Shown in pieces: positions 9,389 through 19,126 of a stretch of DNA of 64,000 bases (positions are counted from its first letter, which is position 1; the number at the start of each line of letters is the position of its first letter). Under the pieces are notes generated by a model, which ran no database searches, was not told where the DNA came from, and saw nothing but the letters and a program-made list of their open reading frames with translations. The stretch is from positions 1,922,001 through 1,986,000 of the forward strand of contig NZ_CP137142.1 of NCBI RefSeq assembly GCF_045287255.1. The letters are read 5' to 3'. The translations under genes were made by a program, and so were the position numbers. This stretch comes from Henriciella sp045287255 (GTDB lineage: Bacteria > Pseudomonadota > Alphaproteobacteria > Caulobacterales > Hyphomonadaceae).

Positions 9389-12300
9389 TTATTCAGCCGG
9401 CAATGGCTTGGGTTGCCCATGGCTGGAGCCGATCAGTTCCTCTTCATCGACTGTAACTTCGCCTTGATAAGTCTCGCCAATTGGTCGGTAAGGCACGCCG
9501 CCCCAGGTCCATCGGAAGACCCGGCCGATCTCGACCCCAATTGCGTAAAGCGCAGGCACGAGCAACAGAGATACGAAGAGCGCAAAGGCGACCGCGCAGC
9601 CAAGGGAAATAACCATCGGCTTCAGGAACTGCGCCTGCACTGATTTTTCAGCAATCAGCGGCAGGATGCCGACAAACGTCGTAACCGAGGTTAACAGGAT
9701 TGGCCGGAAACGTGAAACGCCGCCATCAACCAGGGCCTGTACCGCGCCAACACCCTCAGCGCGCCTTCGGTTGATATAGTCGACAAGTACGAGGTTATCG
9801 TTAATCACAACTCCAGCCGCAGCCGCAATCCCGAACAATGAGAACACACCGATGGATGTCCCGAAAATCCAGCTCCCGAAGACCGCCCCCGTATAGGCAA
9901 ACGGCAGAGCCGTCATCAGCAAGAGCGGCTGAGCATACGACTTAAAGGCAATCGCCAGCAAGATGTACATCATGCCCACAGCCATCAGGATGTAACGCAC
10001 CAGCTCATTATTGAAGCGCTGCTGCTGCTCATAGCCCCCGGCAAATCCACGCTTGATGTCTGGGAACTGACGTTCAAAATCTGGCCAGAAATTCTGGTTC
10101 AAGTCTGCCAGAATAGGCCCTCGTCCGTCTCGTCCGACAACATCGGCAAAGATCCGCACAGACCGCGTTCGGTCACGCCTGACAATACGGTCAATCCCGG
10201 GCGCATATGTAAAATCCGCCACTTGCGTAATCGGTACTTCGCGGACCCCACCAGCATCCTGCACGCGTATGCGCAGATTATCGAGGCTATCGAGATCCTG
10301 ACGAGCAGACTTCGGCAGACGCACCATCACCCGCACATCTTCGCCCTCACGAGCAATCCGCTGTACTTCTTCACCAAAGTAGGCCTGACGGATTTGGTTC
10401 GAAACATCAGCGATAGTGACGCCGAGCGCTTCTGCGCCAGGCTTCAGGTTGATTTGAATCTCATCCGCCGAGGCGGTCAGGTTATCCCCAATATCAAACA
10501 CCGTAACATAGGTTGCCAATTGCGCCTGAACGACGGTTGAGGCTTCCCGCAAACGGTCCAGATCAGGATGGCTCAGCGTAAACTGCACACCATTATCATC
10601 ATCATTCTGCGTGAAATCGAAATTGATCTCTTCGGCATCCTGAATTGGTCCCATGAGCTCACGAACACTGTTGGAGATATCCTTGGTCTTCAAGGTCTGC
10701 GGCCGCCGCTCTGGCGGGATGAGACCAATCCAGGCCTGCACCTGGGCATCACTGGCAACGATTGAGGCCCCTTGGATCATATCCTCGTCAATGTCCTGCC
10801 ATTGTTTGGCAAGCTCAATCTTGGCGCGCTCGACCCCATTGTGAAGCTGATCGCGCACCTGCAGGGTCCGGCTGAACGGCGTGCCATCGGGCATATCAAT
10901 GGTGACCTGGATCAAGTCGCCTTCAATCTCTGGCATAAAGGCCGAAGGGACATTCTTGGTGATGCTAACCGCCGCAAAGGCGAGGAATAGCAAGCTGAAA
11001 AACATCATCACGGTTGCATACCGAAACCGCAGGGCCAGTTCCAAAGTCGGCTTGTAAGCATGATTTGCAAACCAAATCAGACTATCGGCAATTCGTCTCT
11101 GAACACGCAATAGTTTCCCGGTTGTGCCTTCAAACTTCTGCTTCTTCATATGCGCCAGGTGCGCTGGCAGGATGAACATACACTCGATGATCGAAAAGAT
11201 CAGAGCCGCAACGACGACAAAACTGATTTGTTGAGTCTGTGTCCGAACAGGCCCGGTCAGGAAAGCCCAGGGCAAGAAGGCAATAATCGTTGTGATGACC
11301 CCAAAGATAACAGGCTTCATCACAAGCTGCGTTCCGATAATGGCGGCATCTACGCCCTCTCGTCGCCCGGATTCCACTTCCTTGTGTATGTTTTCCCCGA
11401 CCACGATCGCGTCATCCACGATCACGCCGATCACAAGAAGCACCGCAAAGGTCGACAGAATGTTCCAGCTGACCCCCAGCATTGGCAGCAGCATGATGCC
11501 ACCCGCAAACGCTGTGATGATGCCCATAGTCACCCAGAACGCCACGATGGGGCGCAAGAAGAGGATCAGGATCAAGCAGACCAGCGCCGCGCCAAGCAGC
11601 GCGGACTCAGAGATCAGCTTCATCCGTGCATTGAAAACAACACTATCGTCCCAAAGAATGTCGATCTTTACAGCCTCTGGCAGTGTGGGCTTTACAGATA
11701 AGTCCCGACAAACGCTTGCCCCACGATTATTGGCACATTCAATATAGTCCCGGAATCCCTTGGTATAGCCGGGAATATCCATGATATCGGGCGATACAAC
11801 GAAGACAAAGGCCGTGCTGCGGTCATTGTATGTCGCTTTCAAGTCCGCATCGATAAAGCCATCAATAACCGTAGCGACATCGCGAACCCGGATCGTCCCT
11901 TCCTCTGAAGACTGGCGAATAATAATGCTCTCAAACTGCTCCTGCGTATCGGCCTGATTGCGCGTCGCCATGGAAACATCACCCACCGAAGAGCGCACAC
12001 GTCCGCCAGAGGAATTGATCGAGCTTTCCCGAACCGCGCGCGCGACATCGGAGAAACTCAGATTGTAACGGCGCAAATCATTCTCGGTGATCTCGATCGA
12101 AACTTCTTCATCCAGAACACCTTGAACCTGCGCCAGCTCGCCACCCGGCAATTGCGCAATATCATCGCGCACACGATCAGCCATCCGCTTCAGCGTTCGT
12201 TGGTCAACATCGCCGTGAACAGCCATACCGAAGAACCAGTTGCGGCCCTCCCAGCGCGTGACCTGAGGCTGGAAAGCTGCCTGTGGTAGATTGTTGATCT

Positions 12301-12643
12301 GATCAACACGCAGCTTCACCTCATCAATAAACTCGGTCATGTCGATATCGTCGCGACCACGCACATTGACTGTCCCGCCGCCTTCATAGGCAACAGAGGT
12401 CAGGCGATCGAGGCCATCAATATCAGCAACCGCTTCCTCAATCCGCGTAACAATCTGCTCCTCAACATCTTGTGGGGAAGCACCCTGCCAGGCGACTGTT
12501 ACTGATGCACCGTTGACTGGAACAACCGGGAACATCTCCCGTTCCATACTGTTATACGCCAGCAAACCGCCAACAAAGGCGATGACCATCAGGAGATTGG
12601 CAGCAACCGAATTCCGCGCAAACCAGGCAACGATACCACCCAT
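9389..12643 (-). CDS. RND efflux pump, inner-membrane transporter subunit
   Basis: A 1084-residue proton-driven RND permease of the HAE/AcrB-like class that exports drugs or other hydrophobic compounds as a trimer. The expected layout is visible: TM1 at about 12-30, a large periplasmic porter/docking loop, a TM cluster from about 345 with the proton-relay aspartates D410-D411 in VIVDDAIVVGE, then a second loop and TM set ending near residue 1050. The N terminus (ARNSVAANLLMV) resembles the metal/small-molecule or uncharacterised HAE subgroup more than AcrB itself. It is last in the operon outer-membrane factor-adaptor-pump, 2 bases after the adaptor. The substrate is unknown. Confidence 0.95.
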   Translation of the reverse strand: MGGIVAWFARNSVAANLLMVIAFVGGLLAYNSMEREMFPVVPVNGASVTVAWQGASPQDVEEQIVTRIEEAVADIDGLDRLTSVAYEGGGTVNVRGRDDIDMTEFIDEVKLRVDQINNLPQAAFQPQVTRWEGRNWFFGMAVHGDVDQRTLKRMADRVRDDIAQLPGGELAQVQGVLDEEVSIEITENDLRRYNLSFSDVARAVRESSINSSGGRVRSSVGDVSMATRNQADTQEQFESIIIRQSSEEGTIRVRDVATVIDGFIDADLKATYNDRSTAFVFVVSPDIMDIPGYTKGFRDYIECANNRGASVCRDLSVKPTLPEAVKIDILWDDSVVFNARMKLISESALLGAALVCLILILFLRPIVAFWVTMGIITAFAGGIMLLPMLGVSWNILSTFAVLLVIGVIVDDAIVVGENIHKEVESGRREGVDAAIIGTQLVMKPVIFGVITTIIAFLPWAFLTGPVRTQTQQISFVVVAALIFSIIECMFILPAHLAHMKKQKFEGTTGKLLRVQRRIADSLIWFANHAYKPTLELALRFRYATVMMFFSLLFLAFAAVSITKNVPSAFMPEIEGDLIQVTIDMPDGTPFSRTLQVRDQLHNGVERAKIELAKQWQDIDEDMIQGASIVASDAQVQAWIGLIPPERRPQTLKTKDISNSVRELMGPIQDAEEINFDFTQNDDDNGVQFTLSHPDLDRLREASTVVQAQLATYVTVFDIGDNLTASADEIQINLKPGAEALGVTIADVSNQIRQAYFGEEVQRIAREGEDVRVMVRLPKSARQDLDSLDNLRIRVQDAGGVREVPITQVADFTYAPGIDRIVRRDRTRSVRIFADVVGRDGRGPILADLNQNFWPDFERQFPDIKRGFAGGYEQQQRFNNELVRYILMAVGMMYILLAIAFKSYAQPLLLMTALPFAYTGAVFGSWIFGTSIGVFSLFGIAAAAGVVINDNLVLVDYINRRRAEGVGAVQALVDGGVSRFRPILLTSVTTFVGILPLIAEKSVQAQFLKPMVISLGCAVAFALFVSLLLVPALYAIGVEIGRVFRWTWGGVPYRPIGETYQGEVTVDEEELIGSSHGQPKPLPAE

Positions 12644-12645
12644 GA

Positions 12646-13959
12646 TTATTCTCCTTCAGTACTCGTCAGACTTGCCTGCTCAGCGCTGTCAGTTCCAGCA
12701 AGCGCTTCACCGGTTTCGTCTGTCTCAGTGTCTTGGCCTTCGCCCGCCTCGCGATTGCGTTGAGGTTCATGTGTCTTGATGGAGCCATCCGGCATCCGCT
12801 CAAGCACCGTAATGCTCATACCGCTAAAGGCAGCCTGAATCGGGCTGGTCAGGGCAAGATCACCGATCTCAACCTCATCACTATGGAACCAGGCACCATC
12901 TGGGTCACTATAGACCAGATCAACCTCATAGATATGCAACTCGCCATCGGATGGGTCACCGATATAGATCTGGTTGCCACTACGAATGGCACCGCGCGGG
13001 GCAACTTTCAGATCCTCAATCCGGTCTCCCTGCAGAGACGCCGTGACAAACAGGCCTGGCGCCATGGGCGCACCATCGTCAGCACCTTCACCGTACGGGT
13101 CGTTCAATTCAGCAATCACATTGATTAGGCGTGTGCGCGAGTTAATCGCCGCCGATGTACGTGTGACGCGCCCGGTCCATTCGCGCATCTGCCCGCCAAC
13201 CTGCGCAGTGAACAGAACTTCTGGCCCTTTCACAGCATCGGTTGCAGCAAATGCGAGCGGCAGCCCGAGCTGCCCCAATTGCGCATCCGTGATCGGCAGA
13301 ACGACTTCGACAATATCGGTTGCAAAAATCTGACCCAGCACCTGACCAGGTGAAGCAAATCCACCGATATTCGCTGTTTCTGATCGCACCCGCCCATCAA
13401 AGGGCGCAACAACAGCTGTACGCCCCAGGGCAAGATTGGCATCAGCCAGTTGTGCCCGCGCGGATTCCAGCGACGCACGTGCTTCGGCCATTTGCGGTTC
13501 ACGCCGCGCCAAAGGCGAGGGATTTTCAATACCAAGCTCTTTCAAATCCTGAATAGCGATTTCTGCTTCGGCAACCTCACGGGCCAAGCGCTGCTCAGCG
13601 CTCGCCACGCCAGACTGCGCCCGAACAACGCCCAACTCGTAATCGGCAGCTTCCAGGCGCACCAAAACCTGTCCTTTGCGGATAAAGCCACCATCAATGA
13701 AATCCGGTGAAACATAGGATATCCGCCCGGAAATCTGGGGGCTGACTGCGACTTCACGTTGTGGGCGAACTTCGCCTTGCGCTTCAACTGTGAAGACAAG
13801 ATCATCCTGAACCACCTGTTCAGCAAAAACCGACAGGCCGGCTGGTGGCTCATCGGCTTGCTCGGGCTTGGGCTGGAGAACTGTAAGCAACATGAAGCCA
13901 CCGCCACCAATAATAAGGACGGTCAGAACAGTGACAATGATTGGGAGGACGCGGTTCAT
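12646..13959 (-). CDS. RND efflux periplasmic adaptor subunit (HlyD/MFP family)
   Basis: A 437-residue membrane-fusion protein that links the RND pump to the outer-membrane channel. An N-terminal signal/anchor covers residues 5-28, then a barrel-sandwich half (GEVRPQREVAVSPQISGRI), a helical hairpin rich in Ala, Glu and Gln (about 110-180), the returning lipoyl half (VVAPFDGRVRSE), and a beta-barrel and membrane-proximal domain. The C-terminal 40 residues are low-complexity and acidic (EGQDTETDETGEALAG), longer than usual. The start overlaps the upstream gene's stop by 4 bases (ATGA), so translation is coupled. Confidence 0.94.
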   Translation of the reverse strand: MNRVLPIIVTVLTVLIIGGGGFMLLTVLQPKPEQADEPPAGLSVFAEQVVQDDLVFTVEAQGEVRPQREVAVSPQISGRISYVSPDFIDGGFIRKGQVLVRLEAADYELGVVRAQSGVASAEQRLAREVAEAEIAIQDLKELGIENPSPLARREPQMAEARASLESARAQLADANLALGRTAVVAPFDGRVRSETANIGGFASPGQVLGQIFATDIVEVVLPITDAQLGQLGLPLAFAATDAVKGPEVLFTAQVGGQMREWTGRVTRTSAAINSRTRLINVIAELNDPYGEGADDGAPMAPGLFVTASLQGDRIEDLKVAPRGAIRSGNQIYIGDPSDGELHIYEVDLVYSDPDGAWFHSDEVEIGDLALTSPIQAAFSGMSITVLERMPDGSIKTHEPQRNREAGEGQDTETDETGEALAGTDSAEQASLTSTEGE

Positions 13960-15416
13960 GGCAAGATGCCTTCTTCTGGATCAAACAAGTCGCGCGGGGT
14001 TGGTTCTGCCGGGTCAGATACAGGCAAACCACCTCCAAGGGCGAGATGATAACGGACACGATTTGTCGCGCGGCTGGCCTGCGCGGTAATCAACTGGCTT
14101 TCAGAGTTCAAACGTCTGGTCTGACTATCGATAAGATTGAAGATGGAGACAAGCCCATTGGTATACTGTCTCGTCGCTAGATCTTCTGCCAGGATCGCCT
14201 CTTCCAAAGCGCGGGCCTGAGCATCTTCCTGCTGGGCGAGCAGCGCATCTGCCGTGACAGAGTCTTCAACCTCGCGCCAGGCCGTCAGAACAGCGGTCGC
14301 ATAATTTTCAACACTCGACCGCGCGCGGGCGACAGACGCATCACGCTCAGCATCAAGTGTTCCGCCATTGAAGATTGGCATAGCCAGACCTGCAAACAGG
14401 CGCGCAGCGATACGGGTTGGATCAAACGCATCCGCCAGATCATCTTCAGTGGTAGACGCAGACCCTGTAATGGACAGCCCCGGCAGCATGGCCAGTCGGG
14501 CCTGCTCCGCGCGCAATCCGGCAGCCACCACGCGTGCTTCAGCACTTGCGATATCAGGACGTCTGGACAGCAACAGAACAGGGTTCCCCGCCGCCATCAA
14601 TGGCTCCAGACGTGGCAGCACGGCCGGGGCATCAATCATACCTGCAGGATAACGACCAAGCAGAACCTCAAGGGCACGTGCAGCATTCGAACTGGCTTGT
14701 CGGCGGAAGGCAATTTCCGCCTCAGCCGACGCCAATGTTGTCCGAGCGGTGCGCACATCCAGCGCCGTCGACAGACCACGCGCCAGACGACGCTCTGTCA
14801 GGCTGAGTGCCTGCTCGCGGGCTTCGAAGGTTTGAACTGCAACGCGTTCTTGCGCGAGCGCCGTATTCAAATCGATCCAGGCAATCGCTGTTTGTGCCGC
14901 TGTTGATAGCTGCGCAGCTTTCCAGTCGGCCTCATTGGCGATGAAGTCTGCCTCAGCCGCATCAACGCCCGCACGCAACCGCCCCCAAAGGTCAATTTCC
15001 CAATTGAGGTTCAGCCCGACCCCGTATGAAGGATCAGTGGAACGATCATCCGTCTGCTCGAGATAGATGCTATTCCCACCAACATCGACGGAGCCTGAAA
15101 TATTAGGCAGTGTCCGCCCATACGTGGCACGCGCCTGCGCCCGAAAGCTTTCGGCGTTAAAGAAGTTCGCGCGCAAACCCGGATTCGACTCCAGTGCCTC
15201 GGTCACCAGCATCCGCATCTGCTCATCGTTAAACTGACCCAACCAATCGCCCGCCGGGGCCTCACCGCTCACACCACTCGCCGCCCATTGGGCAGGGGCC
15301 TCCGGGGCAACCGGAAAAATCGCGACCGAGTCTCCGCCCAGGTCACCAAGACCTGGCACCGTGCTACAGGCCGCAGCCGTCGTCATAAGCAAAAATGTTG
15401 CACCAACAGTTCTCAT
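13956..15416 (-). CDS. Outer-membrane efflux lipoprotein, TolC/NodT family
   Basis: A 486-residue outer-membrane factor forming the exit channel of the adjoining RND system. The lipobox AAAC gives an acylated cysteine about 17 residues from the ATG at 15416, which has GAGAGG upstream; a longer reading to 15479 hides this signal. Two tandem OEP repeats follow (NLNWEIDLWGRLRAGVDAA in the first, GLAMPIFNGGTLDAERDAS in the second), both long helical regions typical of the barrel-and-tunnel fold. It is the first gene of the three-gene efflux operon and is divergent from phoR. No dedicated regulator gene is adjacent. Confidence 0.94.
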   Translation of the reverse strand: MRTVGATFLLMTTAAACSTVPGLGDLGGDSVAIFPVAPEAPAQWAASGVSGEAPAGDWLGQFNDEQMRMLVTEALESNPGLRANFFNAESFRAQARATYGRTLPNISGSVDVGGNSIYLEQTDDRSTDPSYGVGLNLNWEIDLWGRLRAGVDAAEADFIANEADWKAAQLSTAAQTAIAWIDLNTALAQERVAVQTFEAREQALSLTERRLARGLSTALDVRTARTTLASAEAEIAFRRQASSNAARALEVLLGRYPAGMIDAPAVLPRLEPLMAAGNPVLLLSRRPDIASAEARVVAAGLRAEQARLAMLPGLSITGSASTTEDDLADAFDPTRIAARLFAGLAMPIFNGGTLDAERDASVARARSSVENYATAVLTAWREVEDSVTADALLAQQEDAQARALEEAILAEDLATRQYTNGLVSIFNLIDSQTRRLNSESQLITAQASRATNRVRYHLALGGGLPVSDPAEPTPRDLFDPEEGILP

Positions 15417-15589
15417 AAAGACCTCTCTCGTCTCATATGACTGGCCATACGCCTCGATTGCATGACTGTCAACAAACAATTATCGTTTTTCAATATACGC
15501 CGCTTGCGGTTCAGACTTGCTCAATCCTCATGCGATCTATACGCGAGCAGTCGGCGTTTTAGATTAACATCTTTCCAACGGATACGGTT

Positions 15590-16975
15590 ATGTCACAACC
15601 ATCGGCACTGGAAAAACTTGAGCAGGATTACCGCCGCAAACGCGTACGCGACTATGTGCGTTTAACGCTGGGAACACTTGGTCTGCTGGCCATACTCTAC
15701 TTTACCAATGCGATCGGTCTGGTTGAAGCGATAACTGGCGCTATTGTTGTGGTTTCCGGGACTCTCGCCCTCTACACGGCAACCACCTCTACAGAACTGC
15801 AAACAAGCAAAGCGCAGGCAGATATTGAGACAGGTTCGCCCCACTCAGATGACAACATCTTAATGGAGACCATCCACCAATTCATTACGGCGATGCCCTT
15901 CCCGGCCCTCTTGGTGAGCCCGGATCAACGAATCGAGGTGGCGAATGCGCCTGCGGTTGCAGTATTTGGGCTGTCCGCCGCATCCGGCCAGCTATTGCCA
16001 ACTATCCTGCGAAATCCAAGCCTGCGATCGGCCGTGGGCCGCACGCGTGAAACCGGGTCTGGTGAAATTGTTGAGTTCACACTCGGGGGCGCTCTGGAAA
16101 CCTGGCTTGCACATATCCGCCCGGGTCCGGAACCCGCCAGTGTTTTTATCCTGCTGGAAGATCTCACCGCTGTACGCCGCGCCGAGGAAGCGCGCGCCGA
16201 CTTCCTCGCCAATGCCAGCCATGAATTACGCACCCCCCTCACCGCGATTGCAGGCTTCATTGAAACCATGCAGGGGCCAGCCAAAGATGATAAAGCGGCC
16301 TGGGATGGCTTCCTGACCATCATGCACAATCAGGCTGAGCGCATGAAGCGCCTGATCGCCGACCTCCTCTCGCTTTCCCGGATCGAGTTCAGCGAGCACA
16401 CACCACCGTCGACCGTAATTGATATGCGTATGCGCACAGACCGCGCCGTCCTCGGCCTGCAGCCCATCGCCAAAGAGGCCGATGTCACGCTGGCGCTAAA
16501 CTTTGGTCCGGAAAGCGCTGATGTGATTGCAGAGGCCGATGAGATGACCCAGGTTGTTCAAAACCTGATTGGTAATGCCATCAAGTATTCTCCCAAGGGT
16601 GGCACGGTGACCATCACGATGGACATCACAGCCACCATGTCAGAGGCCGAAGCAGCGCTGACCAATCGCATTGAAGGGGCACGCTCTGCAGTGTTGCTAC
16701 GCCCGCGGGCCTCCAGTGAAGTCCCTGCAATCTGGGTCCGGGTGACAGATCATGGCCCCGGTGTTCCGGCTGAACACCTTGCACGTCTGGGAGAGCGCTT
16801 CTATCGCGCCGACGAAAGCCGGGGCGGCAAGATTGAAGGCACAGGCCTTGGTCTTGCCATCGTGAAACATATCATGACCCGTCATCGCGGTGGCCTCTCG
16901 GTCGAAAGCCTGCCGAATGAGGAAACCTCTTTCGGGGTTTGGCTGCCTCTACATATACCGGACACACCTGAATGA
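15590..16975 (+). CDS. phoR: Phosphate regulon sensor histidine kinase PhoR
   Basis: A 461-residue membrane histidine kinase that phosphorylates PhoB when phosphate is scarce, under control of the Pst transporter and PhoU. Two N-terminal membrane segments lie at about 24-65 with almost no periplasmic loop, as expected for PhoR. A PAS domain spans about 95-195, the H box ASHELRTPL carries the phosphorylated H211, and the ATPase domain has NLIGNAIKYS, DHGPGVP and GTGLGLAIVKH. The identification rests on these plus position at the head of the pst-phoU-phoB cluster. Its last 4 bases overlap the start of rluA. Confidence 0.94.
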   Translation: MSQPSALEKLEQDYRRKRVRDYVRLTLGTLGLLAILYFTNAIGLVEAITGAIVVVSGTLALYTATTSTELQTSKAQADIETGSPHSDDNILMETIHQFITAMPFPALLVSPDQRIEVANAPAVAVFGLSAASGQLLPTILRNPSLRSAVGRTRETGSGEIVEFTLGGALETWLAHIRPGPEPASVFILLEDLTAVRRAEEARADFLANASHELRTPLTAIAGFIETMQGPAKDDKAAWDGFLTIMHNQAERMKRLIADLLSLSRIEFSEHTPPSTVIDMRMRTDRAVLGLQPIAKEADVTLALNFGPESADVIAEADEMTQVVQNLIGNAIKYSPKGGTVTITMDITATMSEAEAALTNRIEGARSAVLLRPRASSEVPAIWVRVTDHGPGVPAEHLARLGERFYRADESRGGKIEGTGLGLAIVKHIMTRHRGGLSVESLPNEETSFGVWLPLHIPDTPE

Positions 16976-17634
16976 CGCCCTTCCCGATGAGCCCTTATGC
17001 GCCACCGGATGCCGATGCTTTGGTTACCCTGTATGAAGATGGCGCCATGATCATCGCCGACAAACCTGCGGGGCTGCTCAGTGTTCCCGGACGCGCACCT
17101 GAGAAAGCCTTTTGCGCAGCCTCCATCCTCAGTGAACGGCATGGCGCTGTGCTGACGGTCCATCGCCTCGATATGGACACATCAGGGATCATGGTGTTTG
17201 CGCGGACGAAAGTTGCACAGTCTTCATTATCCAGAGCATTTCAAGAGCGCAAAGTGACGAAGGCCTATCTAGCGATGGTCGAGGGCAGACCAAGCCCAGC
17301 TTCGGGAACCATAGACTTGCCGATTGCGGCGCACTCCCTGCAGCGCCCCCTTCGCCATATCGCAGAGGATGGCCGCCCTGCAATCACACACTTTGAAACC
17401 CTAAAAAGCACGTCCGATAAAAGCCTGATACAACTCACCCCCGAAACCGGACGATCGCATCAACTGCGTCTGCACCTAAAAGCCCTCGGACATCCAATTT
17501 TGGGGGATCGCTTTTATGGCGATGGAGAAAGCGCAAAAAGACTTATGCTACATGCACTTAACCTGCGATTCAGACACCCTGAATCCGGGCAGCACGTGCA
17601 CTTTACTGCTCCGAAACCGGACTGTTTCCTTTAA
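16972..17634 (+). CDS. RluA-family pseudouridine synthase
   Basis: A 220-residue RNA pseudouridine synthase. The catalytic motif HRLDMDTSG places the nucleophilic aspartate at D67, and ETGRSHQLRLHLKALGHPILGD near 155-175 is the second signature. No S4 domain is present, and the short length fits RluA itself (23S U746 and tRNA position 32) rather than RluC or RluD, though the target is inferred. The start ATG overlaps the phoR stop (ATGA), so the two are translationally coupled. Its presence between phoR and pstC has no obvious metabolic logic. A Pho-box-like repeat begins 11 bases after its stop. Confidence 0.92.
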   Translation: MTPFPMSPYAPPDADALVTLYEDGAMIIADKPAGLLSVPGRAPEKAFCAASILSERHGAVLTVHRLDMDTSGIMVFARTKVAQSSLSRAFQERKVTKAYLAMVEGRPSPASGTIDLPIAAHSLQRPLRHIAEDGRPAITHFETLKSTSDKSLIQLTPETGRSHQLRLHLKALGHPILGDRFYGDGESAKRLMLHALNLRFRHPESGQHVHFTAPKPDCFL

Positions 17635-17644
17635 TCGTCACTTT

Positions 17645-17662
17645 TGTCACACAGATGTCAAA
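17645..17662 (+). promoter_or_regulatory. Pho-box-like direct repeat upstream of pstC
   Basis: Two 7-base repeats, TTGTCAC and ATGTCAA, are separated by 4 bases (GTCA cores at 17646 and 17657, 11 bases apart). A third GTCA is at 17637. This matches the 7-4-7 direct-repeat layout of PhoB sites. It lies 42 bases before the pstC ATG, just after rluA, so it could drive pstCAB-phoU-phoB independently of phoR-rluA. Confidence 0.65.
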
Positions 17663-17704
17663 AGAGCAGGGTATGGACCGCCAAAAGGAAACTAAGATCC
17701 TCCC

Positions 17705-19126
17705 ATGTTTCAAACACTTGCTCACCTGCCGCTTGGTTGGCTGCTCTTTGTCGTTATTGCGGCGGCTGCCTTCATCAGCTTTTACGCTGGGCGCATGCGC
17801 CTGCTCAGCCAAAGCGTGGCGAGCGGGCCTCAGGTGCGCACGCATTCCCAACCTAACTATCACGGCTATTTTGTAACCCTTGCAACGACGCTGCCAATCG
17901 CAGCCATCTTTGTGATCTATGTTGTGTTTGGTGAGTCTTATGTCCGAAGCACCATCGCTTCGGAACTGCCCGTTTACATTACCGGACAAGGGACACTCGC
18001 AGTCGAGCAGTATCTTGACCGCCTGTCAGAACATGTGGCTTTGCGCACCAGCCCCGATACAGGTAATGACCTGTTTAATGCGGCCAGTGATCGCTATGCT
18101 AGCCTGCTTGGTCAGATCCGGGTCTGGGTCTTACTGGCCGCGATTCTGGCTGGAACGCTCGGCTTTCTGGTCGCCCGAAAGCGGCTGACCCCTAACTTTC
18201 GTGCCCGCAGTCATGTCGAACGTGGGCTCACCATTGGCCTCTTCCTGTGCGCAGCTATCGCGGTGCTGACCACTGCAGGGATTGTCCTGTCTCTGATTTT
18301 CGAGACCGTTAGGTTTTTCTCAGCCGAGGATGGCCCAAGCATCCTCGGGTTTCTATTCGGCACAGAGTGGAATGCCCAGACCGGCGAGAATTTTGGCGCG
18401 CTGCCCCTATTCTTCGGAACGTTCGTCATCGCCCTGATTGCGATGTGTGTGGCCGCTCCAGTTGGTCTGTTTTCAGCCATATATCTCTCTGAATATGCTA
18501 GCCCGGGTCTGCGCGGCTGGGTCAAGCCAATTCTGGAGATTCTCGCGGGCATCCCAACTGTCGTCTATGGCTTCTTTGCGATGACCGTCGTCGTCCCTTG
18601 GGTGCAGGCGGGTGCGGGCTGGATCAATGGTATGCCTTTTGTCCCCAACGAGTTTCTTGAAGGGCGCGAGAAGAACGCCCTAGCCGCGGGTCTTGTCATG
18701 GGCATCATGATCATTCCGCTTATCTCGTCCCTTGCCGACGATGTGATCAATGCGGTGCCACAATCGCTAAGAGATGGCGCATTGGCGCTGGGCGCAACGC
18801 AAGCTGAGACCATCAAACAGGTCGTGATGCCAGCTGCTCTGCCCGGGGTTATTGCCTCTATGCTGCTCGCGATTTCGCGCGCCATTGGTGAAACCATGAT
18901 TGTTGTCATGGCCGCTGGTCAGACCGCCCAGATCACGGGGGATATCACCTCTTACCTCTCCACAATCACCGTTCAGATTGTTGCCTTGCTAACCGGGGAC
19001 ACAGCGTTCGATAGCGCCAAGACCCTCTCCGCCTTTGCCTTGGGCTTTGTTCTTTTCATCGTGACCTTGCTGTTCAACATCATCGCGCTGCGCGTGGTCC
19101 AGAAGTATCGGGAACAGTATGACTGA
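17705..19126 (+). CDS. pstC: Phosphate ABC transporter permease PstC
   Basis: One of the two membrane permeases of the high-affinity phosphate importer. The 473-residue protein is longer than E. coli PstC (about 320): an N-terminal extension holds two or three extra membrane segments (about 7-27, 57-77 and 140-157), with a periplasmic-type stretch between. The conserved permease core starts near residue 175 and includes EILAGIPTVVYGFFA and the coupling EAA loop GALALGATQAETIKQVVMP. This long form is common in alphaproteobacteria. It overlaps pstA by 8 bases. No pstS precedes it. Confidence 0.95.
   Translation: MFQTLAHLPLGWLLFVVIAAAAFISFYAGRMRLLSQSVASGPQVRTHSQPNYHGYFVTLATTLPIAAIFVIYVVFGESYVRSTIASELPVYITGQGTLAVEQYLDRLSEHVALRTSPDTGNDLFNAASDRYASLLGQIRVWVLLAAILAGTLGFLVARKRLTPNFRARSHVERGLTIGLFLCAAIAVLTTAGIVLSLIFETVRFFSAEDGPSILGFLFGTEWNAQTGENFGALPLFFGTFVIALIAMCVAAPVGLFSAIYLSEYASPGLRGWVKPILEILAGIPTVVYGFFAMTVVVPWVQAGAGWINGMPFVPNEFLEGREKNALAAGLVMGIMIIPLISSLADDVINAVPQSLRDGALALGATQAETIKQVVMPAALPGVIASMLLAISRAIGETMIVVMAAGQTAQITGDITSYLSTITVQIVALLTGDTAFDSAKTLSAFALGFVLFIVTLLFNIIALRVVQKYREQYD

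Noticed and set aside
9389..15416. RND operon as a heavy-metal (CzcA) system
   Set aside because: The operon has no metal-binding histidine-rich regions or metal regulator that I can see; the pump is left as substrate unknown.
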